This document shows positions 10,707 to 21,852 of a DNA stretch of 64,000 nucleotides, piece after piece (positions within the stretch are counted from its first letter, which is position 1; each line of letters opens with the position of its first letter). The stretch comes from Acacia acuminata (taxonomy: Eukaryota; Streptophyta; Magnoliopsida; Fabales; Fabaceae): assembly GCA_019022655.1 (NCBI GenBank), contig JAFJYI010000132.1:868001-932000 (forward strand), read 5' to 3'. The translations under genes and the position numbers were made by a program. The notes under the pieces are model-generated. The model searched no databases, was not told the origin of the DNA, and worked only from the letters and a program-made list of their open reading frames with translations.

Positions 10707-12334
10707 AGATATCATTCTTATAAATATATATATATATAAATATATCATTCTTATAAAAGCTCAGTACACCTCAAATGGATGTTTATCAAACAGTCCTCGG
10801 GCTGCGTTGGCACTAAATGGGATTCTCCTTTAGGTAAACTGACATCTGAAAATTCAGTTCCCATAATAACCCTTTAATGTGATTATAGGCAAAAGTTCAC
10901 CCAATAAATCATAAACAAGGTGAAATTCAATAAATCCCTAATTAGGTGGTAGATCCAATTTGAGATTGGATAAAAGGGCATTTTAGTTTTCATAGAAGTG
11001 TAGTGAAGTAGCAATGTTGAGCTACCTTGATGGATTCAAACAGCCAACTGGTAGTTGACTTGATATTCTAAGGTGGCATGCCCATATGATATGCATGTCA
11101 CTTTTTTTTGGGGGGTTGAAGAGAATATTTGCCCACAAAATTTTCATGGAAGAGCTATGAGCATAAAAAAGTTTTTTGAGGGGACAATAAAGCCTTGGAG
11201 GTTGCAGATTCTTTTATTGATTGTTTCATATTTAGGACGCTACCATGAAATACCAAACTATCAAAGAAATTGAAATAAAAAATTAAAGAAATCAATAACT
11301 CATAAATCAAAACCCATATATAAAGATGAGAAACCCATAAATCAAAAAATTAAAATTTAAAGCAAAACTAAAAATTCTCTAGTAAAAAAGAAAGTAAACA
11401 GGAATTTTGGGTTTAGGAAACCATAAACCATAACGGGAAAAAAAAACGGAGAAGACAGAAGAGGAGAATGCCACTAACGGGAAAACTCTTCATAAATTTG
11501 TTTTATGAACTACACCCATATCTCTCATTGTCCACCGTATTGTGCACATGAGCAAGCGAGGTCTTTACTCGTCAGAGATGAAGCAAAGGGTGGATTCTGT
11601 GGTGGAAGATGAAAGGTGGCAATGAAGGAGATTTTTTTGGTGAAGGAGTCGCCGGAGATGGAGAAGATGAGGGTGGATTTGTGGTGGAAGACGAAAAAGA
11701 GGCAGGTGATGGAGATTTCTTCAGTGAAGGAGCCACCATCACTGCACAGAAGAAACTTGTGAACATTTTTCAGCACTCTCATGCCTTCTCCTTTCTTTCC
11801 TTTCGTTAAAACTAGTTTCCTAAACTCAAAATTTCTGTTTACTTTTCCAGGATTTGAAGAATTTTTCTTTTGCTTGATTGAGTTTTTGGGTTTATTATTT
11901 ACGTTTTTCTGCTCATATATATTGATTTTTATTTATGGGTTCTTGATTCTGTTAATTTTTCATTTTCTTTGATTTTTTCGTTTGAATTTTTTTTTTTTTT
12001 TTGGATCATTTGTGCTTGATTGTTATGAAATAAATCAACAAAATGGGTTGTTATTCTGAAAAACAATACAATGCCCATAGCTCCTGTTGAAACCTTTGGG
12101 GCAAAATGCCCTTTAGCACAAAACAAAGGTGACGGGGATGCTATCTGGACACGTCACCTCAGCATAACTGGTTAATTAAGGTTTGACCATTTGGATCCAA
12201 TAGATCATGGCGATATTGCTACAATTTTGCAATTTTTGAGGTGACATTACTTCCTTGAAAAGTTCTTAGTGCTCATAAATTTTCTGTGGAAACTTTCTGA
12301 GATTTGTGAATGTTGGTTATTTTAGCAAATTGCC

Positions 12335-12369
<35 letters not shown>

Positions 12370-13640
12370 CTGACCCACCTCTTGTGTTTTTAATGTAATG
12401 CCACATTTGCTAGCGACCAATTGCTACCTTGCAAATCTAGTGACGGTGGCTGAAGTCTGTCGATGTTGGCCAAAACTCCAGCAACGTCAACACTTATTTC
12501 AAAGGGTTTGTTGTGGATGGTTAATAGGGACTCTTGAATTGCTAAATTGAATTTGTTGATTTCTGCAAGACAGGCTTGGAAATTACTACCAACAAAGGAT
12601 TTTCAAAACTACTTTTTTCTGCCGGTCACCTACAAAGGTGGCTTTCCAAAAAAAAAAAAAAAAAAAAAAAAGGTGGTTTTGGGGGGAAAATCAGAGACAA
12701 TGTGTTAATATGCCCAACATTCACAATTCTTATATTAGTTCCATTTCCCCTTAATTACTCCTTTGGTTTTCACTCACTCTCACAAAGCAAGCCTTCCATT
12801 GCAATCGAAATTGAGGAAAGATAATGTGGAACAAAATGGGATGTATTAGAATTTAGAGAAGCTGTCATTGCGGAAGAGTCTCCAAGCCTCTGAATTGAAC
12901 AATTTTAATTTTTTTTTTAATTTATCAGATTTTTATCAAAATAATACAAAATTTTATATTATTTAACACATTAAATTTTACATTATTTATACAATTTTAT
13001 TCAACTTATCAAATTTCATATTTATATTTCTTTCAACATATGAACTTTTACCTAACAAGTATTGCATATAACCAACCCCATATTTATTAATAATTATACA
13101 TTTTATTTATATTACCCAAACAGTCAATATGCCAAACTACCAAACTGATTTTTGATAAATGCACTTTTAATAAATGAATTTTTGACAAACTAACAACTAA
13201 TTAAACACACACTAAATGTTTGAATAATCAACAAAGCTAACGTTATTATTAAATATTAATACATAAAATAATTATATAAAATAAAATTTATAATATGTTA
13301 TACTATTCATGAATTTCATGGTTTATAAATCCCATTTTGAGTAATGAATTTAAAATCAAATCTAATTACTGCATTGGTGTGGAATTAAAAATCTCAAGTT
13401 TATACATACAAATTAAGATAGTTATTGGATAGTTTCAAATGTAGGAAGATTTAATGGCATTTAATTAAAATGTATTCATTTTTTGTTGTTGGTAAAAGCT
13501 TACTCCATAAATAAGAGGTGATAATTTTTAATTCAAAATTTAAACTCCAAAATTATTAGCATTTTAAATGGAGCAGGTTGTGCATACGCATTTTCTTGTT
13601 TACTTCTGTTAGGTTATTGACAGTGAAATCAAGTAAGAAA
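10024..13640. other. 3' flank of the CX9C gene and AT-rich intergenic DNA
   Basis: The first few hundred bases are presumably 3' UTR. The remainder has a TA microsatellite, a T run at about 12341-12369, an A run at about 12649-12671 and strongly AT-rich DNA from 12900 on. Overlapping open frames on both strands around 11525-11810 look like low-complexity GA/TC sequence rather than a gene. No protein similarity was recognised. Confidence 0.55.
10665..10760. repeat. TA-rich microsatellite region
   Basis: A tract of (TTATA)n and (TA)n is followed by two copies of the unit 'atatcattcttataaa'. Confidence 0.85.
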
Positions 13641-13650
13641 TAAATTATAC

Positions 13651-13700
13651 TCCCTCCCTCCGGTCTTTAAATATAAGAGTTAGTAGAGGAATTTATTTTG
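13651..13700. mobile_element. Single Stowaway-type terminal repeat (partial MITE)
   Basis: The sequence ctccctccctccggtcttta next to 'aatataagag' matches a Stowaway/mariner terminus preceded by TA. No matching inverted end was found within several hundred bases, so only one end survives or the partner has diverged. Confidence 0.45.
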
Positions 13701-13959
13701 ATTCAAAATGTAAAATATCAATATATTTTATTTCCAAAATTCATCTTTTTCCTAAACTGTACTTATTGATTAGACATATTAAGGGGCTTTCATCAAATGA
13801 GTGGTATCCTATACAAATAATTAAAATGGTTATTTCAAGGTTAAGACACAATTTTTTACAAATAACTAAGTTAACAATTTTTTTTAAATATATACAAATT
13901 AGTTATCAAATTCATATATATAACACCAGATAGAGTATACAGCTGCATCAATGCATAAT

Positions 13960-15640
13960 GTGGTTAGCAATGGTAGCCATATTTGTTAGTGAATTTTGGG
14001 TAGTTGCATGACTTTTCATGCAAAAGCTCATGAGGTGAAAAAAAAAAATTTTGTTTTTCAATGTGGAACCCATAACTTCTTATGGTCCTCGTAAGTTAAT
14101 AACTCTATCTCATGATTGGTAAGTTACCGATTGATAAGTTACTTTTTGATTGAGTCAATATATGAGAACCTGTAACTCTTTACGGGTGCTTATGGAACTA
14201 AATATTATAAACTTATAGCCATTATCTAAGTTGTGATTCTTTATGATCGCTCATGAGAACCCGTAACTTTTACAATACTCACGAGTTATAACTCATAATT
14301 ACTTAGGTACTTATGGGCAATGTTTTCAATTAAGTTTTTCAGCTTTATTACTTATTATGGATCTCGTAACTCTTTATGGGTGCTCATGAGTTATTCAAAA
14401 TTAAACGATAAAGAAATACTCATGAGCTCTTTCAGGATCTACTCATTAAAATACATGTGGGTTTTAGGATTATCTTAGATCACTTGAAGACCTCACTTTA
14501 TGATGTCTTTTAACGCTGATCCACACGGCTATCTCCCGATTGCCTTGAGGACTCATTCTCATTGATTCCTCCTTCTCCTTGGATGCTTGCTAAGGGATTG
14601 CAAGGTTAAGGATTCAAGTTCTTAGGTTTTCTTTTTTTCAAGAAGGTGATGGCTTCTTTGAGGTTAGATACAGGGCAAGATAGGAGGATTTACCATTTTT
14701 GTATTGGCGGCATGCATGTGCAAAAGTGGCGCCTTTTAGCCTTCTTGAACCCTTCAAGAGTTGTGCATTCTTTTAAAAAAAAACGTACACCAAAATTAGG
14801 GTTTAACCCTAATTTTAGTGCTTACAAGAAAGGCATAGTCCAATTAGGCCCAATCCAAGAATGACACTTTCCAAGAAGCCCAATCCTTATCCAATCTTTA
14901 TTTGATATTATTTTAGATAATTCAGAATTATCTTCTATCACCTAACCTCATGAATTTAAAATTTGAATTTAAATTACTATTTTAAATTCAATATTTAAAT
15001 TCCAAATTCAAATGGGCACCCTATTGTGCCTTCTAACACATTTGGGCCTTTTAGTGCAGAAACTGAATTCCCACTAAGGGCTCAAATATGACGCCATTTT
15101 GTTATTGGGCTTGGAGACCCACTCAAACCCAATTACACATTTAGTCTTGATAAAGCCCAATTACAAGTATTGACCTAAGTTTATGAATTTTAAGCAATCA
15201 AAAATAACTTTTGTGTGTGACCCATTAGGCCCAATTAGTCACTGACATAAATAAACTTGGACCAATTAACTCATTTAAGTGGCCCAATTTCTCTAATGAC
15301 CACATAAGACACTAGCAATGCTCTGCAATCCTAGAACTAATTGAGTTGATTAAATGATGTACCTTTCTAATTTGGATACCGTGTTGGCATCATCCCTCAC
15401 ATCGTCATTCACATTTAGTCGAGAGCAAAGATAGAGTATGATCTCTCTTGATTGAGAAAATGTAGCTAATTCACAGAACTAGGAATCTTCTTTCATTGTC
15501 TTTAAGACGGATCATAACTCTTCATAATCGCTTCTTGTGCACAGACTCTTGAATCAACTAGAAGTCATCCAAGCTCTACTGGTCTTGTGAACGACTAATC
15601 CCTTGTAAGGGACTGTGAGTCCTTTTAGCATGTCTATCTA
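13960..15640 (-). mobile_element. LTR and 3' non-coding region of a minus-strand Ty1/copia element
   Basis: This block directly follows, on the minus strand, the RNase H end of the copia fragment at 15640-16817. It is non-coding, rich in 'aagcccaa(t)' blocks (14860-15290), and contains degenerate repeats at 14060-14430. Its position and lack of coding content fit the LTR and untranslated 3' part of that element. Exact LTR ends were not found. Confidence 0.45.
14060..14430. repeat. Degenerate 'cgtaactctttatgggtgctcatgag'-type repeats
   Basis: At least four imperfect copies of a unit built from 'gtaactctttatgg' and 'gctcatgag' occur, with spacing of about 65-120 nt. They lie within the presumed copia LTR. 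Confidence 0.6.
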
Positions 15641-16817
15641 TAGCTCAAGTTCATTAATGAATTTCTTGATCCATACTGCTTCTTTGGCCACTTCTAAAGT
15701 TTCTATATAGTATGTATCGGTAGCAGAGTCTGTCATGGTCTCTTGCTTGGAACTCTTCCAACAAATTGCTACACCATTTAAGGTGTAGATAATGTCTGAT
15801 TGGGATTTACAATCATCTCTATCGCTTTGGAGATTGGCATTAGTGAACCCTTTCACTTTTAGCTCATTACTTCCATTATAAACCAGAAACAGATCCTTAG
15901 TCCTTCTTAAGTACTTTAGGATTGTCTTTACAGCTATCCAGTGACCCTCTCCAGGGTCAGCTTGGTATCAGCTCATAATGCTCAAAGCATAAGAGATGTC
16001 TGGTCTCGTCCATATCATGACATACATAATGGATTCAATTGTAAAGCATATGGAATCCTCTCCATGCATTCCCTTTCAACTAGTTTCTTAGGACACATAA
16101 CCTTAGAAAGATGAATGCCATGACTGATGGGAAGAAAACCCCTTTTCGACCAATGCATGCTAAACTACTTTAGTATTTTATCTATGTATGTGGATTGAAA
16201 TAATCCTAGCAACCTTTTGGATCTATCTCTATAGATTCCTATACCAAGTATATAGGCCACCTCTCCCATATTCTTCATGGTGAAGCTCTTTGGTAACCAT
16301 ATCTTTATGGACTGTAATATGGGAATGTCATTTTCAAGTAGCAATATGTCATTCACATAAAGCTCAAGGAAAATAACAGCACTCCCACTGACCTTCTTGT
16401 AAACACATGGTTCATCTTCAATCTTGATAAAGCCGTTACCTTTAACAACTTCATCAAAATGAAAATTCCAGCTCCTGGATGCCTGCTTAAGCCCATAGAT
16501 CAATTTTTGAAGTTTGCATACCATAAACTCTTGGTCTTTGGATTTAAAACCTTCAGATTGTGTCATATACACCTCCTCCTTCAAGAAGGCAATTTTGAAA
16601 TCCATCTGCCAAACTTCATAATCTTGATATGCAGCTACATCTAGCATAATCCTGATAGATTTGATCATGAAAATAGGTGAGAAGGTTTCCTCAATGTCAA
16701 TTCCTTGCCTTTGATGATAACCCTTCGCAACCAACCTAGCTTTATAGGTTTTTATGTTGCCATCTGCATCAATCTTCCTTTTGAAGATCCACTTGCACAT
16801 TATTTCCATTCCCATTT
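15640..16817 (-). mobile_element. Ty1/copia reverse transcriptase-RNase H fragment (minus strand)
   Basis: Read on the minus strand from 16815, the sequence gives CKWIFKRKIDADGNIKTYKA and then ARLVAKGYHQ, EETFSPI and YGLKQA, the copia reverse-transcriptase core. The catalytic YVDD box is changed to YVND (LELYVNDILL). RNase H follows near 15856-15640 (QSDIIYTLNGVAICWKSSKQ, EAVWIKKFI). A frameshift separates the two. Integrase and gag are missing: at 16817 the homology stops and a plus-strand copia fragment begins. The element is dead. Confidence 0.85.
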
Positions 16818-19800
16818 AGAACAATCTGATTTTAATTTTATAATAAAGAATGAAAAGTTTTCTTTCATTATGAATGATATTGTTTATGCTTGTGCATCTC
16901 AGGCAAATGGATTATATGTTTTAGATTTAGAATTGAATAGTGAACTTTTTAGCGTTCAAGTTAAGAAACCAAGATTAGGTAATCAATCTTTTCTTTGGCA
17001 CTATAGGTTAGGACACATAAATCAGATAAGATTATCTAGACTCCATTATGATGGTTATCTAGGTTACATTGATTTCTAATCCTATAGACCTTGTGAATCT
17101 TGTTTGGCTGGTAAGATGATGAAGACCAAGCTTGAGAAGCCTGTGAGTTGTTGGAACTCATTCATTTGGATGTTTATGGGCTTATGTCTACTTAGACTAG
17201 AGGAGGATACTTATACTTCATCACCTTTACTGATGATAAGTCCAGATTTGGATATGTGTATCTTATGAGACATAAATCCAAAGCCTTTGAAAAGTTCAAA
17301 GCATTTAAGAATGAAGTAGAGAAACAACTTGGTAAGATAATTAAGACAATTCGATCTGATCGAGGTGGCAAATATCTGAGTCAGGAGTTTAAGGATTATC
17401 TAATAGAGAATGGATTCTCTTACAGTTGATAGCTCCATACACATCACATCAAAATGGTGTGTCTGAAAGGAGAAACAGAACCTTGCTTGGCATGGTATGG
17501 TCAATGATGAGCGGTATGAAGCTCCCAAAATCATTTTGGGGATTTTCCCTCAATACGACATTAAACCTTCTGATGAGTACTATTGATGCCATGTTTTCCC
17601 TGTATTTTATGACTGAATTGTATGGTGAATATGAGCTTAACTGCATTCAATCTAAGTAAAAAGGCATTAACTCATTGTACAGGGAACTTGAGGATAAATT
17701 CCACATACATCCTAAACATGTGTTAAGAAAGAACAAGTTTTGAGGTTTTATGAGAAAGTCGCATAACATAGCCGATGTTATGCTATAGCATTAGGACAGC
17801 TTTACCGAAGTGTAATACAATGCATCTTTGAAGCTATAGCAGAGTAAGTGACGCAATGTTATGCGACATATGTTCTGATCTTTTGTCAAGGTTGTTTCAG
17901 GAAATTTAGTGCAGGTCGAGAACAACAATTAGATTGCTGACGTATTGAAATAGAAGATTTGGAGGATCGAAACTAAAGATTTGAAGAGTGAGAGAAGTTA
18001 CGAAGCACGAGGACTCCAAGAGAACCCAGCATCCTTCCTTTTAGTGAGGTGGAGTGAAGAAGACGTGGAGTTGTGAGATAGGGCTTCTTCTATGCCGTCG
18101 GAACCTCCATCAACATTTCTGTTTCTTTTCCTTTGTTTAATTTTAGTCAATCTTTTGTCATGGGCTATTCTGTAGGACTCTATTTTGTGATTCCCTCGTC
18201 AGTCATGAACTAACTTCCTGTGGTTGAACGATGATGATTTTCTAAGTATAGAATGAACCTAGTTGCTAGTTCTTAATTTAATACATTCAGTTTGCTTATC
18301 ACTTATTTAATTTCTTGTCGATTAGCGAGAGCTAAGGGCTAGATCAGTGGCCTCGACTTACTGAGATGGAGTCGGGGTTAGAGATATGAGAAACAGTGAT
18401 TGTTAGGCAGGCTGGTGCAAGGCTTGACTTATTATTGTAGGCTTCAGGAATGGGTCTACCGCTCATAAGCATAACACCTTGATTTGTAATGATAATCCAA
18501 CTAGAAAAATCACCATAGATATATGGGAGAACTACAGACTAGGATTGTATGTATTAGACGCGAGAGCTTCAGTATATTGGCATGGTGGGTTAACTGAATA
18601 ACATTGTAAAGGGTGTTCATGCTGTAGCATTTGCGAGAGCTGTACAGTATGAATGCTATAGCAATGCGTATAGGCAGCTGGGGGATTGATATGCTTAGAA
18701 AGGATTCCGAGTTCAGTCTATCTTTTTACTGATATCTTCTCACGACTACGATCATTTAGTTATTTTTCTGTTTATTAGTATAGCTATAAAAACTCTCAAA
18801 CAAAATCAGATTTATTCTCTTGTTAAACATAACTAATTCTGCAATTCGGTGTCATCATTTGGTATTCCAGTCTCTGTGGGACGATACTTTACTTACTCTT
18901 TATTACTTGTTCGACTGGTTCACTTGCCATCAAGGAAATCGACCAACACCTTCTTAATAGGGTTTCGTCGAAATTTGTTCAGACTACTCATATGAGATAT
19001 GGAGGGGCCGGAAGCCCAACTTGAGTTGCCTCAAGGTGTGGGTTTGTCTAGCTTATGTCAAGACTGTAACGCCGGATAAATTAATGGCTAGAAGCACTTT
19101 GTGCTATTTTGTAGGCTATCCTAAGGAAACTAAGGTATACTTCTTTTACTACCTTGAGGATTACAAAGTGTTTGTATCCAAGAATGCTACCTTTCTTGAG
19201 GAGGATCTACTCTCTCAAGTAAATAGTGGGAGTAAGGTAGAACTTGAAGAAATTCAAGAACTACGGGAACAAATAACAGAGCCCGAGTTTGTTAATCAAG
19301 CAACGCCTCAAGTAAAGGCTGTAAACACCTAGCCCCGTAGGACTTCTAAGATTAGTCATCAACTTGAAAGGTACGGTTTTTTGATTGAAAATCAACAGAC
19401 CGTTGAAGATGAAGAGCCTACTTCCTACACTGAGGAAGTCAAGGATGTTGACTCCTCAGGATAGCTTCAAGCCATGCAATCTGAGATAGATTCGATGGAT
19501 CAGAACAAGTTATAGACTTTGATTCCACCACTTGAGGGAATAGTTCCTATTAGGTGCAAGTAGGTCTTCAAAAAGAAGACCGATGCATATGGCAACATTC
19601 AAACCTATAAAGCTAGATTGTTTGTGAAGGGTTATTGTCAAAGTAAAGGAATTGACTTTGAGGAAACTTTCTCACCTATTTCCATGATTAAATCTATGAG
19701 GATTATGTTAGCTATAGCCGCATATCATGATTATGAGGTTTGGCAAATGGATGTCAAAACCACCTTATTGAATGGTTTCTTGAAGGAGGAGGTGTATATG

Positions 19801-20665
19801 ACACAACCTTAGGGTTTTGAATCTAAGGACCAAAAGCATATGTTATGAAATCAATTTATGGGCTTAAGTAAGCATCAAGGGCTGGAATCTTCGTTTTATG
19901 AAGTTGTTAAAGGAACCAACTTTATCAAGAATAAAGATGAACCATGTGTTTACAAAAAGGTCAGTGGGACTGCTATTGTTTTCTTTGTGCTTTATGTGGA
20001 TGACATTTTGCTCATTGGAAATGACATTCCTATGTTACAGTCCACAAAGATTTGGTTATCATAGAACTTCACCATGAAGGATATGGGAGATGCGCCGCAT
20101 ACTTTGTATAAAGATCTATAGAGATAAATCCAAAAGGTTTCTGGGTTTATCCCACTCCACGTATATAGACAAAATTCTAAGAGGTTTATCATGGATGGGT
20201 CAAAAAGGGGTTTTCTTCCTGTCAGTCATGGCATTCATCTTTCTAAGGCTATGTGTCCCAAGACACCGGCTGAAAGGGAACGCATGGAAAGGATTCCATA
20301 TGCATCAGCAATTGGATCTATCATGTATGTCATGCTATGTACGAGCCCAGACGTGTCTTATGCTTTAAGCATTACAAGCCGATACTAGGTTGACATAGAA
20401 AAGGTCACTAGACAGCCGTAAAGTCGATCCTGAAATACTTAAGAAAGAACAAGGATATGTTTCTGGTTTATGGTGGTAGTGATGAGCTGAAAGTGAAATG
20501 GTTCACTGATGCAAGTTTCCAGAGTGATAGAGATGACTGTAAATCCTAGTTAGGCGTTATCTACACCTTGAATAGTGGAACAATTTATTGGAAGAGTTCA
20601 AAGCAAGAGACTATAGCAGACTCTGCTACCGAGACAGAAACATAGCAGCTTTAGAAGAAGCTGTT
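16818..20665 (+). mobile_element. Ty1/copia integrase-RT-RNase H fragment (plus strand), interrupted by a solo LTR
   Basis: Plus-strand order is as in copia: GAG-pre-integrase (WHYRLGHINQIRLSRLH near 17010), integrase core (DDKSRFGYVYLM, then NGVSERRNRTLLGMV near 17460), the 1.38-kb insertion at 17571-18948, the integrase C-terminus (LSCLKVWVCLAYVKTV at about 19022; LCYFVGYPKET), reverse transcriptase (TYKARLFVKGYCQ at about 19605; YVDDILLIGND near 20000) and RNase H (to about 20650). Many stops (for example at 19330, 19561, 19810 and 20062) and frameshifts make it inactive. Its RT is close in sequence to that of the minus-strand fragment, so both belong to one family. Confidence 0.85.
17571..18948 (+). 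mobile_element. Solo LTR (gypsy-like, 1,378 bp) with target duplication CCTTC
   Basis: The insert starts TGATGAGT and ends GACCAACA. It is flanked by CCTTC at 17566-17570 and 18949-18953. Removing it restores the host copia integrase frame across the junction (NLL before, NRVSSKF after). The tail 'ccagtctctgtgggacgata' plus a Ser/Thr-poor AT-rich run resembles the 3' end of Athila/Tat gypsy LTRs. No internal genes are present, so it is a solo LTR left by LTR-LTR recombination. It contains several short GCTATAGC-type palindromes (17770-17850, 18620-18665). Confidence 0.8.
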
Positions 20666-20667
20666 GG

Positions 20668-21852
20668 TTCTCGGAGTTTTGATGATAACAAGACTTAAAT
20701 TATTAAAGCCTTTTGTTGAAAAGAAATTGTGTTTTTGAATCAGTAAATATTAATTTTGGAACTTCATTTTTCACTTACATGCATAAATATGATGGAAGCT
20801 TGTTTTCTTTCTTTCATTTTCCCAATTTGGCCAAATAGCTTTTCCCTTGCATTATATTCCCTTTGTTAGCCCCTTTGTGCCTTTTTGACTCATTATTTTC
20901 TAAACCACATTACTAGCCTAAGTGTAAAACCAATTTTTACCTCACCTTGGAAATGTATTAAGCATTGGTTTCACCTTAGTTTTGTGTTTAAGTGTAGGGC
21001 CCAGGAGTGCAACAATTTAAGTGTGGGGAAGGGGAGGTTTTTGATTTTTGTGACATTCTTCGTTTGACATTGATTTGGTCATTCTGATTGTGCAAATAGC
21101 TACTTGAAAAAAAAAAATGAGAAAAAGACATAGAAAATAGAAAGAAAGAAAGAAAAAAGAAAAAGAAAATTGAGTGATTTCATATTCTTTACTAGTGCTC
21201 CTTTAGATGTCTTTGGTGTTTAGCATCTCATTTTCATACTTACACATACCTTCACTCTAGCCCCATTACAAACTTGAATAATAAGCCCTCTTGATCCATG
21301 CATGCATGTGTTATGAGTAGTGGAGAAGTAGAAATTGAACAAGCTTATGGTAAGACAATTTTCTTGTGTGGAATTTAAGTGATACACTTGCTTAACCCAT
21401 CATTGATTGAGATTGCCATTTTTTGTAATTTGAGATGAAGTAATTCCTATCTTGATTGGTTGATCTTTTGAAGCTTGTGATCCTTGTTCAATTTTTTTTG
21501 TTGTTGCATTTTTGGCAATTGTTAGAAAGGAAAAGTTTTTCTTTTAGTCTTTATCTCTTACTTTTGCTCAGGAGTGCAAAAGGATAAGTGTGGGGGGATT
21601 TGATAATTGAAAATTATTACACTTTTTGTATCTCTTGGTTATTAAGGTTGGGATTGTTTAGTTCATAAATAATGGGCTTTTGTGCTTAATAGGATTTTGG
21701 CTTTTAATTGAATTTAATTTTTTTTATGATAAAATTCCAAATTTATAGTGTTTCAATATTTTCACCATAACTTTTGTTCTAGGTATCCGATTATCCTTAT
21801 TCTTGTCTCATTTTTTAGATGATTAAGAGAGCTACAAATGATATGCAAACTT
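20668..21852 (+). mobile_element. Gypsy-type 3' non-coding region, polypurine tract and truncated 3' LTR
   Basis: This is non-coding DNA with two 'taagtgtgggg' motifs (about 21018 and 21585), characteristic of the region before the 3' LTR in Athila-like gypsy elements. The second, followed by GGGGGATT, acts as a polypurine tract, and an LTR-like start TGATAATTG follows at 21601. The LTR is cut at 21852 by the insertion of the copia element. The first bases (tgttggttctcggagttttg) look like a short copia LTR scrap. Gag and pol are absent. Confidence 0.55.

Noticed and set aside
11525..11809. Open frames on both strands rich in Ser/Pro/Phe or Gly/Glu/Asp
   Set aside because: The sequence is a GA/TC-biased repeat of 'gatggagaagatgag' type. 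No similarity or splice context was recognised.
13651..14000. Complete Stowaway MITE
   Set aside because: Only one terminal repeat was found; no inverted partner appears downstream or upstream within several hundred bases.
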